In this document: positions 33,659 to 42,559 of the stretch, piece after piece | Position numbering within the stretch: position 1 is the stretch's first letter | Layout of the letters: every line of letters begins with the position of its first letter | From: Psychrobacillus sp. FSL K6-2836 | Lineage (GTDB): Bacteria > Bacillota > Bacilli > Bacillales_A > Planococcaceae | Assembly: GCF_038003085.1 (NCBI RefSeq) | Contig: NZ_JBBOOM010000001.1 | Span: 2,294,001 to 2,358,000 of the forward strand | Reading direction: 5' to 3' | DNA: 64,000 nucleotides | Notes under the pieces: model-generated | Database searches by the model: none | Told to the model about the DNA's origin: nothing | What the model saw: only the letters and a program-made list of their open reading frames with translations | Program-made: the position numbers and the translations under genes

Positions 33659-35107
33659 TTGATCAATTTCAATCAAAAAATGGAAACGATTATTAGTGCT
33701 GGAATTGACATAGGTACAAGTACGACAAAGCTTATTATTAGTCGCTTTTCCTTAATGAATACCGCCGGAACAACTCATGTACCGAGAATTGAGATTGTTG
33801 ATAAGGAAATTATATATAAAAGCCCTATCTTTAGAACTCCTTTAAAGGATGCTTCCACTATTCTTGTCTCAGAAATAGAGAAAATTATTCGTTCTGAGTA
33901 CGCAAATGCTGGTATCAAACCAAATCAAATTGAAACAGGTGCTGTAATTATCACAGGTGAAACGGCAACGAAACAAAATGCGAAAGAGATGTTGCACTAC
34001 CTTTCGGATGAAGTTGGAGATTTTTTAGTAGCCACGGCAGGTCCAGATTTAGAGGGTATTATCGCAGCAAAAGGTTCTGGTGCATATGAATATTCTGCTC
34101 GTTCCAAAAAAGTAATTGCGAATATTGATATAGGTGGTGGAACTGCGAATATTGCTGTCTACAAAGATAGGGAACTCCTTGGTACGTGTACGATGCATAT
34201 TGGTGGAAGATTAATAGAATTTGAGGATGAAAAGATAAAATCTATTTCTCCTCCTGTACAAAGGTTACTAGAATCACAGGGAATATCTTTGCATGTAGGA
34301 GATTCAAAGGCATCATCCGAAATTCAATTAGTAGTAAAGTTTATGACAGAATCGCTTAGTCGAATATTAAAAAATGAAGTAAATCAAATAGATCAGATAC
34401 TTTTACTTGGACACTCGCCTAACTGGAAAGAAGCAGTCGATACCATCGTGCTTTCAGGGGGAATAGCTGAATGTGTTTATAACCATGAAGTCAATGGTAA
34501 GCAGATAGCTCAATATGACGATATTGGTCAAGAACTTGCAAGGGAATTACAAAGAAATGAGAATCTACGAAGCTTTACTTGGTTTGAACCTATCGAAACA
34601 GTGCGTGCTACGGTGCTAGGAGCTGGAACTCAAACGACGGAAATTAGTGGAGCAACAATACAGGTGTCTCCAAGTGATTTACCTTTAAAAAATGTACCTG
34701 TATATAGTTTTAACTTTCATTCGAATTTGCAACAGGGTTTAGCAGAATTTGATGATGAGATTAGAAAAGCTATAGATATGTATGATGCAACGAGAGAGGG
34801 ACAAAACTTTGCATTGTATATCTCTGAGCTGCCTTACATGGGATTTCGAGATATACAAAAACTATCCGAAGCCATAATACGAGTGATGGAAAAACGTCCG
34901 GATCCATCACTGCCTATTGTACTCGTTTTACAGACAGACCATGCAAAGGTAATCGGTCAAACACTGCTAGCTATGCGTGTTCGCCAAAGTGTTATATGTA
35001 TTGATCAAGTAAGTGTCGATCATGGCGACTATATGGATATCGGAAAAGCACTCAACTCGGGCGTTGTACCAGTTGTAGTGAAAACCTTAACATTCCACTC
35101 GTCGTAA
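33659..35107 (+). CDS. eutA: Ethanolamine ammonia-lyase reactivase EutA
   Basis: 482 residues with an actin/Hsp70-like ATPase start (SAGIDIGTSTTKLIISR), the phosphate-2 segment VIANIDIGGGTANIAV, and an adenosine motif around VLSGGIAECVY. EutA removes damaged cobalamin from EutBC in an ATP-dependent way. TTG start at 33659, behind GAGGTG. First gene of the segment under the second antitermination element; eutB follows 16 bp later. Confidence 0.92.
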   Translation: MINFNQKMETIISAGIDIGTSTTKLIISRFSLMNTAGTTHVPRIEIVDKEIIYKSPIFRTPLKDASTILVSEIEKIIRSEYANAGIKPNQIETGAVIITGETATKQNAKEMLHYLSDEVGDFLVATAGPDLEGIIAAKGSGAYEYSARSKKVIANIDIGGGTANIAVYKDRELLGTCTMHIGGRLIEFEDEKIKSISPPVQRLLESQGISLHVGDSKASSEIQLVVKFMTESLSRILKNEVNQIDQILLLGHSPNWKEAVDTIVLSGGIAECVYNHEVNGKQIAQYDDIGQELARELQRNENLRSFTWFEPIETVRATVLGAGTQTTEISGATIQVSPSDLPLKNVPVYSFNFHSNLQQGLAEFDDEIRKAIDMYDATREGQNFALYISELPYMGFRDIQKLSEAIIRVMEKRPDPSLPIVLVLQTDHAKVIGQTLLAMRVRQSVICIDQVSVDHGDYMDIGKALNSGVVPVVVKTLTFHSS

Positions 35108-35123
35108 AGGAGGGTGTTCAACT

Positions 35124-36488
35124 GTGAATTTTAAAACAATTTTAGGTGGTATTAGCTATATCTTTCAAGACCTGAAGGAAGTAATGGCAAAAGCAAATGA
35201 AGAAAAATCAGGTGACCGCCTAGCGGGTGTAGCCGCAGATACAGTACAGGAACGGATTGCTGCAAAATCGGTACTTAGTGAAATCTTACTAAGTGACATA
35301 CGAAATCATCCTTTAATACCTATAGAAGAAGATGAGGTATCTCGAATAATTGAAGGAGATTTAAATGAAAAAATTTACGGTGAAATAAAAAATTGGAGTG
35401 TCGCTGAGTTAAGAGAATACATTTTAAGCAACGAAGTAGGTGACCGAGAACTAAAAAGAATTAGTAAAGGACTAAACTCTGAAATGATTGCGGCAGTAGC
35501 TAAACTAATGTCCAATCTCGATTTAGTACACGCAGCCAATAAGATTGAAATTTTATCCACTTGTAATATTACAATTGGTCAAAAAGGAACAATTTCATCT
35601 CGTTTACAGCCAAACCACCCTACGGATAGTGTGGATGGAATGCTTGCTTCACTGAAGGACGGTCTATCGTATGGAATTGGAGATGCAGTAATTGGGATAA
35701 ACCCAGTAGACGATTCGGTTGAAAGTGTAAAGCGATTACTGCATGCTACACACGGTTTTATTAACGATTGGAAAATCCCATCACAGAACTGTGTTCTAGC
35801 GCATGTTACAACACAGATGAAAGCAATTGAACAAGGTGCTCCAGCAGATATGATTTTCCAAAGTATAGCGGGAACAGAAGTTGCGAATCGTTCATTCGGA
35901 ATATCTGCAGAACTTATTAAAGAAGCACGTGATTTAGCTCTCAAACAAGGTACTGGAACTGGTCCACAGGTGATGTATTTTGAAACTGGGCAAGGATCTG
36001 AGCTTTCGGCAGAAGCACATTTTGGTATTGACCAAATGACATTAGAATCTCGTAACTATGGATTTGCTCGACATTTTGATCCCTTTATCGTGAATACTGT
36101 TGTAGGGTTCATAGGACCAGAGTATTTGTATAACAGTAAGCAAGTAATACGAGCTGGTCTAGAGGATCACTTTATGGGGAAAATGCATGGTATACCTATG
36201 GGTGTAGATATCTGTTATACAAACCATATTAAAGCAGATCAGAATGATATTGAGGATTTGGGTGTTCTTTTAACGGCAGCTGGTGTGAATTTTATTATTG
36301 CAACTCCTATGGGAGACGATTGTATGTTGAATTATCAATCGATGAGTTATCACGATGTTGCTACTCTACTACAAACCTTTGGCAAAACACCTGCTCCAGA
36401 GTTTTTAAAATGGTTAGAGAAGATGGGAATTTATGAGAATGGTCGGTTGAGTAATCGAGCAGGAGACCCTAGTCTATTCACACGTTAG
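35124..36488 (+). CDS. eutB: Ethanolamine ammonia-lyase large subunit EutB
   Basis: 454 residues, the usual length. Motifs include RLQPNHPTDSVDGMLASLKDGLSYGIGDAVIGINP, YFETGQGSELSAEAH and GMGKMHG-like IPMGVDICYTNH. The TIM-barrel subunit carries the active site where adenosylcobalamin radical chemistry splits ethanolamine into acetaldehyde and ammonia. GTG start at 35124 after AAAGGAGGG. The eutC gene follows immediately. Identity is firm. Confidence 0.95.
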   Translation: MNFKTILGGISYIFQDLKEVMAKANEEKSGDRLAGVAADTVQERIAAKSVLSEILLSDIRNHPLIPIEEDEVSRIIEGDLNEKIYGEIKNWSVAELREYILSNEVGDRELKRISKGLNSEMIAAVAKLMSNLDLVHAANKIEILSTCNITIGQKGTISSRLQPNHPTDSVDGMLASLKDGLSYGIGDAVIGINPVDDSVESVKRLLHATHGFINDWKIPSQNCVLAHVTTQMKAIEQGAPADMIFQSIAGTEVANRSFGISAELIKEARDLALKQGTGTGPQVMYFETGQGSELSAEAHFGIDQMTLESRNYGFARHFDPFIVNTVVGFIGPEYLYNSKQVIRAGLEDHFMGKMHGIPMGVDICYTNHIKADQNDIEDLGVLLTAAGVNFIIATPMGDDCMLNYQSMSYHDVATLLQTFGKTPAPEFLKWLEKMGIYENGRLSNRAGDPSLFTR

Positions 36489-36500
36489 GAGATGACTTAT

Positions 36501-37451
36501 GTGAATGAACAATTGATTAAACAAATTACAAAAATGGTTGTTGAAAAACTCCAGATGAACGAAGTGCAGGAGCAGCAAAATATAAATCTATATCCAGATA
36601 ACCCAAGAGGGAGTTTAACAGAAACAAATATTTCAACGGAACCCGTTGGAGAAGTAAAATTTTATCCCTCTCACGAGACGACTCGAAATCTAGATAATGT
36701 AAATATACAAATGAGAAGTGAACAAGCTTCAAAAGAAGACGAAAAAGAAAAGTACTTTACAGAATTACGCAAGAAAACTCCCGCTAGAATTGCAGTTGGT
36801 AGGGCAGGGACCAGGCCTAAAACAAATACTTGGCTGCAATTTCGTTTTGACCATGCAGCAGCTGTAGATGCTGTTTATGGAGAGGTACCTAAGGAAATAT
36901 TAGAACGTTTAAATTTCTTTCAAGTACATACGAGAGTGCTTGACAAAGAAGAATATATTCGACGTCCAGATTTAGGTAGAAGACTTTCCGATGACTCTAA
37001 AAAAATTGTTTTGGATAAATGCCAACACTCTCCAAAAGTTCAGATTGTTGCATCGAATGGACTAAGTGCGAAGGCGCTTGAAGAAAATTTGGAAGATGTC
37101 TATTTAAGTCTTGAGCAGTCCCTAAAAAACTTGAATATAGAAATAGGCACTACTTTTTATGTAGACAAAGGCAGGGTAGCTTTGATGGATGAGATTGGAG
37201 ACTTACTGCAGCCTGAAATCGTAATTATCTTGATAGGGGAAAGACCAGGACTTGTATCCGCAGAATCGCTAAGTGCTTATATCTGCTATAAGCCTAGAAT
37301 TGGCACGATTGAAGCGGATCGAATGGTCGTCTCTAATATCCATAAAGGTGGCATACCATCAGTGGAGGCAGGGGCATATTTAGGAACACTTATACAAAAA
37401 ATATTGAAGTTTGAAGCGAGTGGAGTTTCATTAGTGAGAAAAGAAGGATAG
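36501..37451 (+). CDS. eutC: Ethanolamine ammonia-lyase small subunit EutC
   Basis: About 316 residues from GTG 36501, which sits nine bases after AGGAG; ATG 36492 directly abuts that RBS. Family motifs: PARIAVGRAGTRPKTNTWLQFRFDHAAAVDAV, QVHTRVLDKEEYIRRPDLGRRL, and IILIGERPGLVSAESLSAYICYKP. It completes the cobalamin-binding lyase with EutB. The first ~20 residues (NEQLIKQITKMVVEKL) form an amphipathic helix followed by a long variable linker, as in signals that direct cargo into microcompartments. Confidence 0.94.
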   Translation: MNEQLIKQITKMVVEKLQMNEVQEQQNINLYPDNPRGSLTETNISTEPVGEVKFYPSHETTRNLDNVNIQMRSEQASKEDEKEKYFTELRKKTPARIAVGRAGTRPKTNTWLQFRFDHAAAVDAVYGEVPKEILERLNFFQVHTRVLDKEEYIRRPDLGRRLSDDSKKIVLDKCQHSPKVQIVASNGLSAKALEENLEDVYLSLEQSLKNLNIEIGTTFYVDKGRVALMDEIGDLLQPEIVIILIGERPGLVSAESLSAYICYKPRIGTIEADRMVVSNIHKGGIPSVEAGAYLGTLIQKILKFEASGVSLVRKEG

Positions 37452-37468
37452 GAGGTATCTATTAGAAG

Positions 37469-38116
37469 GTGAAAAAAATATTTGCAGATATTTTATCGAT
37501 GCAAGTTATACCAAATGTAGATGCTGGTCTGGCTGAAAAACTCAACTTAAAGCCTTATCAAAGAAGTCTAGGGTTGTTTACAACGACTATTGATGATGTT
37601 GGATATACAGCTGCTGATGAAGCAACGAAAAAGTCTGTTGTAGAAGTAGTATATGCCAAAAGCTTCTATGCAGGAGCAGCACATGCATCAGGTCCTCTTT
37701 CGGGAGAATTTATCGGAATTATAGCAGGTCCTTCTCCAGAAGAAGTTAAAAGTGGGTTAGACTCTATTCGAATTACCATTGAAAATGATGCATTTTTTGA
37801 AGCAATAAACGAGGATGAAAATCATGCTCTATATGCAAAAGTTATTTCAAGTTGTGGAAGCTATTTAGCGCAGGTAGCTGGGGTGCAGGAAGGAAGCTCC
37901 CTTGCTTATTTAATCGCACCACCTATAGAGGCAATTGTTGGACTAGACGCAGCTTTGAAAGCGGCGGATGTTCAAGTAAAGGAGCTTTTTACACCACCTT
38001 CTGAAACCAACTTTGGAGGCGGGTTGGTTGAAGGAAGCCAATCTTCTTGTCAAGCTGCTGCGGATGCATTTCGAGAGGCCATTTTAAATATGGCTAAACG
38101 ACCATTAGATTATTAG
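37469..38116 (+). CDS. eutL: Microcompartment shell protein EutL (trimeric, tandem BMC)
   Basis: 215 residues with two BMC-like halves: the N-terminal PYQRSLGLFTTTIDDVGYTAADEATKKSVVEVVYAKSFYAG, and the second IAPPIEAIVGLDAALKAADVQVKELFTPPSETNFGGGLVEGSQSSCQAAADAF. EutL forms pseudohexameric trimers with a gated central pore. GTG start at 37469, preceded by AGGAGG. Located between the lyase genes and eutE. Confidence 0.94.
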   Translation: MKKIFADILSMQVIPNVDAGLAEKLNLKPYQRSLGLFTTTIDDVGYTAADEATKKSVVEVVYAKSFYAGAAHASGPLSGEFIGIIAGPSPEEVKSGLDSIRITIENDAFFEAINEDENHALYAKVISSCGSYLAQVAGVQEGSSLAYLIAPPIEAIVGLDAALKAADVQVKELFTPPSETNFGGGLVEGSQSSCQAAADAFREAILNMAKRPLDY

Positions 38117-38132
38117 GGAAGGAGTGGTGGCT

Positions 38133-39659
38133 ATGGTTAGCGTCATAGATACGGACTTATTGGCGTTACAGGAAATGAGAACTGCCGTCAAAAGTGCAAA
38201 TGCAGCCCAAAAAGTTTATATGAAATTTTCTCAAGATCAGGTTGATCAAGTTGTTAAAGCCGTAGCAAATGCTGCTTTTGCTGAATCGGCAAGACTTGGG
38301 GTTATGGCTGTGGAAGAGACAGGTATGGGAGTTGCAGAGCATAAAAAAATAAAAAATGAAGTCGGTTCTCGTGACGTGTATGAAAGTATAAAAAATTTAA
38401 AAACAGTTGGAATAGTTGGGGAGGATAAAGCGAATAAAGTAATTGAAATTGCAGCGCCATTCGGAACTATAGCGGGAATTATTCCTACTACAAACCCTAC
38501 ATCAACTGCTTTTTTTAAAACGCTTATTGCATTGAAAACAAGAAATGCAATTGTAGTAAGTCCACATCCTTATGCAGTGAAGTGCACGCAAGAAGCATTG
38601 AGAGTGTGTGAGGAAGCAGCAGTAACTGCAGGTGCTCCGCGAGGTTTAGTTCAATGCTTGACGATGTCTTCTATGGAAGCTACGCAACAACTAATGAAAC
38701 ATCCTGATATCAACCTTATTTTGGCTACAGGGGGAGGGGCATTAGTAAAAGCTGCATACAGCTCTGGGAAACCGGCTTACGGAGTAGGACCAGGAAATGT
38801 TCCAGTATACATTGAGCGCACGGCAAAGATTGAAAAAGCTATAGAGAACATTGTTAATAGCAAGTCCTTTGACTATGGCACTATTTGTGCAACTGAACAG
38901 TCTATTGTAGTGGATCGAAATGTTGCAGAGTTAGTGACAAGAGCGCTTAAGAAAAATGGTGCTTACATATTGTCAGATGAGGAAAAGCAAGTGATGGAAA
39001 AAGTGATTTCACCAGTTCCGGGTAAAGTAAATCCAAAAATTGTTGGGAAAAGTCCTCAAGCAATTGCTGACCTTGCCGGCATTTCTTTACCAATAGATAC
39101 ACGCATTATTGTTGGATTAGAGACGAAGGTAGGCAAGGAGGTACCGTTTTCACTTGAGAAATTATCACCTATATTTGCAATGTATGTAGCTACAGATATT
39201 AACCATGCAAAAGAGCTTTGTTTGTCTCTTTTAGAGCTTGGAGGCATGGGGCACAGCCTCTCCCTTCACACAGAAACGGATGAAGTAGCTCGTGAGTTTG
39301 CGATAGAAATGCCAGTGTCTCGAATTCTAGTCAATACGATGTCCTCAGTGGGAGCGGTAGGTGGAACTACAGGTTTAATGCCATCTATGACCCTGGGATG
39401 CGGTACGTTTGGCGGAAACATAACTTCCGACAATGTGACTGCTAAGCATCTTTTGAATATTAAAAGAATGGCTTACGGTATTAAAGAAGTAAATCTCACC
39501 TCACCTAAAGTTTTTAAAAATAAAATAAATAATAGTCCAGACGATGTAACAGATCAAGTGGTAGAAAGTGTATTGCAGTCATTGGGTTCTAGTGACAAAG
39601 TCAATCCTAAAATAGTGAAAGACTTAGTCAGCGAAATAGTAAACAAATTATCTAAATAA
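38133..39659 (+). CDS. eutE: CoA-acylating acetaldehyde dehydrogenase EutE
   Basis: About 508 residues of the acylating aldehyde dehydrogenase family: APFGTIAGIIPTTNPTSTAFFK, GPGNVPVYIERTA, and the catalytic Cys in FDYGTICATEQSIV. Converts acetaldehyde, NAD and CoA to acetyl-CoA and NADH in the compartment lumen. ATG 38133 is nine bases after GGAAGGAG; the GTG at 38124 touches the RBS. A linker and a C-terminal amphipathic helix (PKIVKDLVSEIVNKLSK) follow the catalytic domain and resemble a cargo-targeting peptide. Confidence 0.92.
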   Translation: MVSVIDTDLLALQEMRTAVKSANAAQKVYMKFSQDQVDQVVKAVANAAFAESARLGVMAVEETGMGVAEHKKIKNEVGSRDVYESIKNLKTVGIVGEDKANKVIEIAAPFGTIAGIIPTTNPTSTAFFKTLIALKTRNAIVVSPHPYAVKCTQEALRVCEEAAVTAGAPRGLVQCLTMSSMEATQQLMKHPDINLILATGGGALVKAAYSSGKPAYGVGPGNVPVYIERTAKIEKAIENIVNSKSFDYGTICATEQSIVVDRNVAELVTRALKKNGAYILSDEEKQVMEKVISPVPGKVNPKIVGKSPQAIADLAGISLPIDTRIIVGLETKVGKEVPFSLEKLSPIFAMYVATDINHAKELCLSLLELGGMGHSLSLHTETDEVAREFAIEMPVSRILVNTMSSVGAVGGTTGLMPSMTLGCGTFGGNITSDNVTAKHLLNIKRMAYGIKEVNLTSPKVFKNKINNSPDDVTDQVVESVLQSLGSSDKVNPKIVKDLVSEIVNKLSK

Positions 39660-39679
39660 CCTATTAGGAGGAAACAAAT

Positions 39680-39967
39680 ATGTCAAGAGAAGGTACAGCA
39701 TTAGGAATGGTAGAAACAAAAGGATTAGTTGGAGCAATTGAGGCAGCAGATGCAATGGTAAAGGCTGCTAGTGTAAATCTCGTTGGGAAAGTACATGTCG
39801 GTGGAGGTATCGTAACTGTATTGGTCAGAGGAGACGTTGGTGCTGTAAAAGCTGCAACGGATGCAGGCGCGGCGGCAGCACAACGAGTAGGAGAATTATT
39901 ATCTGTCCATGTTATTCCAAGACCTCATAACGAATTAGAAATGATTTTACCAAAATTAGAAAACTAA
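39680..39967 (+). CDS. eutM: Hexameric BMC shell protein, EutM type
   Basis: 95 residues of a single BMC domain: [60 protein letters not shown], ending [20 protein letters not shown] canonical EutM/PduA hexamer subunit forming shell facets with a small pore. RBS TAGGAGG. Very similar to the protein encoded at 41152-41514. Confidence 0.93.
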   Translation: MSREGTALGMVETKGLVGAIEAADAMVKAASVNLVGKVHVGGGIVTVLVRGDVGAVKAATDAGAAAAQRVGELLSVHVIPRPHNELEMILPKLEN

Positions 39968-39997
39968 TAAGAGGTTTACAGGAAAGGCGGTTCCAAC

Positions 39998-40858
39998 ATG
40001 AATCAGCAATTGATTGAAAGAATTGTCGGAGAAGTTTTGACTCAACTTGAAAAAGCTGAAGCAATACCTCCAAACGATTTAATCCCAATCGCTGTTTCTG
40101 CTCGACACGTTCATCTGTCGTCACACCATGTGGAAGCATTATTTGGTAAAGGGTATGAACTAACCATAAGGGCAGAACTTTCTCAGCCTGGTCAATTTGC
40201 CTCCAATGAAACAGTTGTCATTGCAGGACCTAAAGGAAGTATCGAACGAGTTAGAGTTCTTGGTCCTGCACGGTCTATGACGCAAGCAGAGGTAAGCTGG
40301 ACAGATGCGATGAAGTTGGGAGTGAGTCCTCCACTACGTGAATCAGGAGATATTGGAGGATCTGGAGCTTTTACGATAATTGGACCCAAAGGAAGTCTTT
40401 TTCTAGAAGAAGGTCTAATTATCGCACAAGCACATATTCATATGACGTCTAAGGATGCAGCTCATTTTGGTGTTCAAAATGGTGACTACGTAACAGTAGA
40501 AACAGATGGAATACGACCAATAGCATATCGACAAGTAAAAGTCCGTGTTTCCGAAAGATACCGTTTAGAAATGCATATTGATACGGATGAGGCTAATGCA
40601 GGTCTTATATCAAAAGGTGCACTTGGACATTTGATAAAGTCTGAAGTGAGTTCAGTGAATGTACAAAAGGTAGCTCCGGAAATCGTAACAAAAAGTAAGG
40701 TAGATTCTCCTTTAATCTACCCCAAAAAATTGCTCTCTAAGGATGATGTGAAAGAATTGAACGTACAAGAAGTAATACTTGAAAAAGGAACGATTGTAAC
40801 TGCGCTTGCACGCGATACAGTAAGAGAGCTTGGTATATCCGTTTCATATAGAAAATAG
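39998..40858 (+). CDS. pduL: Phosphotransacylase PduL with extra C-terminal domain
   Basis: 286 residues, about 75 longer than usual PduL. Both PduL halves are present, with zinc-site histidines H37 and H39 (ARHVHLS), H146 and H148 (AHIHM) and H193. It would convert acetyl-CoA to acetyl phosphate and recycle CoA in the compartment. The N-terminus (NQQLIERIVGEVLTQLEK) is a helix resembling an encapsulation peptide. The extension (~237-286: KKLLSKDDVKELN ... KGTIVTALARDTVRELGI) resembles the N-terminal segment of EutQ-type proteins. RBS AAAGGCGG. Confidence 0.9.
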   Translation: MNQQLIERIVGEVLTQLEKAEAIPPNDLIPIAVSARHVHLSSHHVEALFGKGYELTIRAELSQPGQFASNETVVIAGPKGSIERVRVLGPARSMTQAEVSWTDAMKLGVSPPLRESGDIGGSGAFTIIGPKGSLFLEEGLIIAQAHIHMTSKDAAHFGVQNGDYVTVETDGIRPIAYRQVKVRVSERYRLEMHIDTDEANAGLISKGALGHLIKSEVSSVNVQKVAPEIVTKSKVDSPLIYPKKLLSKDDVKELNVQEVILEKGTIVTALARDTVRELGISVSYRK

Positions 40859-40874
40859 AAATAGGTGATGATTC

Positions 40875-41177
40875 ATGCAACTAGGAAAGGTTATCGGGAA
40901 CGTTTGGGCTACTCGTAAAGAGGAAGGATTACAAGGGTTAAAGCTACTCATTGTCCAACCGGTTGATGTACAAGGAAAACCGGTAAGAACTCAGTTTGTT
41001 GCAGCCGACAGAATCGGAGCAGGTATTGGTGATGACGTTCTTGTCACGAGTGGAGGGTCATCTCGTTATATTATGCGAGAGAATCCGATTCCGATTGATG
41101 CGGTAATCATCGGTATAATTGATTCGACAGAAGTAGAAAGAGGTGAAAACAATGAGTCAAGCAATAGGGATGATTGA
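40875..41177 (+). CDS. eutN: Pentameric vertex protein EutN/CcmL
   Basis: 100 residues: [29 protein letters not shown], then [22 protein letters not shown] and [11 protein letters not shown], the EutN/CcmL (BMC-P) signature. Pentamers close the vertices of the shell. The last 26 bp overlap the following shell gene, implying translational coupling. Confidence 0.94.
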   Translation: MQLGKVIGNVWATRKEEGLQGLKLLIVQPVDVQGKPVRTQFVAADRIGAGIGDDVLVTSGGSSRYIMRENPIPIDAVIIGIIDSTEVERGENNESSNRDD

Positions 41178-41514
41178 AACAATGGGATTAGTTGGTTCCA
41201 TTGAAGCAGCAGATGCCATGATTAAGTCTGCCAATGTGACGTTGATTAAACAAGAGATGATAGATGGTGGTATTGTAACTGTGGTTGTTCAGGGGGACGT
41301 TGGAGCTGTTCAAGCAGCGGTAGACGCTGGGCAAGAAGCAGCAAAAAGAGTAGGTCAATTATTAGGAGCTCATGTTATTCCACGTCCTGATCAAAGTGTT
41401 TACGATATGATCGAGCCACTCGATTACAACAAACAAATAGAATCCGAACAACCTATAAAAGCTTCCCGCACTAAAGCAGTGAAACCCGAAGTGACTCCAG
41501 CAACAGACTCATAG
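41152..41514 (+). CDS. Second hexameric BMC shell protein with C-terminal tail
   Basis: About 120 residues: a BMC-H domain close to the 39680 gene product ([77 protein letters not shown]), then a ~30-residue Lys/Pro/Ser-rich tail ([20 protein letters not shown]) of unknown role. ATG 41152 is behind GAGGTG inside eutN; the GTG at 41143 lies in that RBS. A tail of this sort could bind cargo or nucleic acid as EutK does, but no helix-turn-helix is seen. Confidence 0.88.
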   Translation: MSQAIGMIETMGLVGSIEAADAMIKSANVTLIKQEMIDGGIVTVVVQGDVGAVQAAVDAGQEAAKRVGQLLGAHVIPRPDQSVYDMIEPLDYNKQIESEQPIKASRTKAVKPEVTPATDS

Positions 41515-41536
41515 GTATCGGAAAGGGTGAAAATAC

Positions 41537-42478
41537 TTGGCATTTCAAAGAAATAAAATTGCCGTAATAGGCGCTGGTTATACGGGGGCAACCGTAGCAT
41601 TAATGGCTGCACAAAAAGAGTTAGGAGACATCGTGCTAGTAGATATCCCAGAGCTAGAAAACCCCGCCAAAGGGAAAGCACTTGATATATTGGAAACAGG
41701 ACCAGTTCAGCGTTTTAATTCGAAGATTATTGGGACTTCGAATTATGAAGATATAAAAGAAGCCGACATGGTCATTATTACAGCTGGAATTGCAAGAAAA
41801 CCAGGCATGAGTAGAGATGATCTTGTAAGTACAAATGCTAAGATAATGAGAGCTGTCTCCGAACAAGTGAAAAAGTACGCACCAAATAGCTATGTTCTCA
41901 TATTAAGCAATCCGGTGGATGCCATGACTTACGTTTGCTATAAGACAACTGGATTTCCGAAAAATAGAGTAATTGGTCAGTCTGGGGTATTAGATACAGC
42001 ACGTTTTAATACATTTGTTGCGGAGGAACTAAATATTTCGGTGGAAGATATATCGGGCTTTGTATTAGGTGGTCATGGTGATGATATGGTCCCACTCGTT
42101 CGCTATTCGTATGCAGGAGGAATTCCATTAGAAAAGATTATTCCGAAAGATAGATTAGATGCAATAGTAGAACGGACAAGAAAAGGGGGAGGCGAAATTG
42201 TTTCTCTTCTTGGCAATGGGAGTGCCTATTATGCCCCAGCGGCAGCACTGGTAGAAATGGCCGAAGCGATTATTCGAGACAAAAAACGAATACTACCCTC
42301 TATTGCTTATTTAGAGGGAGAATATGGCTATAAGAATTTGTATTTAGGTGTACCAACCGTAATTGGAGGAGACGGAGTAGAAAGTATTATTGAACTTCCA
42401 TTAACGAATGAAGAGAAACAAGCTCTAGATAAATCAGTAGAATCTGTACAATCTGTTCTAGAAATATGTAACATTTAA
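41537..42478 (+). CDS. mdh: NAD-dependent malate dehydrogenase (LDH-like MDH) within the eut operon
   Basis: 313 residues, full length. [28 protein letters not shown] is the NAD site with the acidic residue for [14 protein letters not shown] carries the oxaloacetate/malate-selecting arginines, [11 protein letters not shown] and the catalytic His in [14 protein letters not shown] follow. It closely resembles B. subtilis Mdh, so it is a malate rather than lactate dehydrogenase. TTG start at 41537 after AAAGGGTG; 22 bp after the last shell gene and followed by a terminator, so it is the last gene of the eut transcript. No encapsulation helix is visible. Confidence 0.9.
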   Translation: MAFQRNKIAVIGAGYTGATVALMAAQKELGDIVLVDIPELENPAKGKALDILETGPVQRFNSKIIGTSNYEDIKEADMVIITAGIARKPGMSRDDLVSTNAKIMRAVSEQVKKYAPNSYVLILSNPVDAMTYVCYKTTGFPKNRVIGQSGVLDTARFNTFVAEELNISVEDISGFVLGGHGDDMVPLVRYSYAGGIPLEKIIPKDRLDAIVERTRKGGGEIVSLLGNGSAYYAPAAALVEMAEAIIRDKKRILPSIAYLEGEYGYKNLYLGVPTVIGGDGVESIIELPLTNEEKQALDKSVESVQSVLEICNI

Positions 42479-42509
42479 AAGCATTCCTATAGAAGGGAAT
42501 GCTTTTTTT
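42477..42509 (+). terminator. Terminator of the eut operon
   Basis: AAAAGCATTCC pairs with GGGAATGCTTTT around a 7-base loop, followed by a T-run; overlaps the mdh stop. Confidence 0.9.
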
Positions 42510-42559
42510 GAAACCATCTTATCTTTTTGTTCGTAAAGATGAATGAAAGGATGTTGGAG

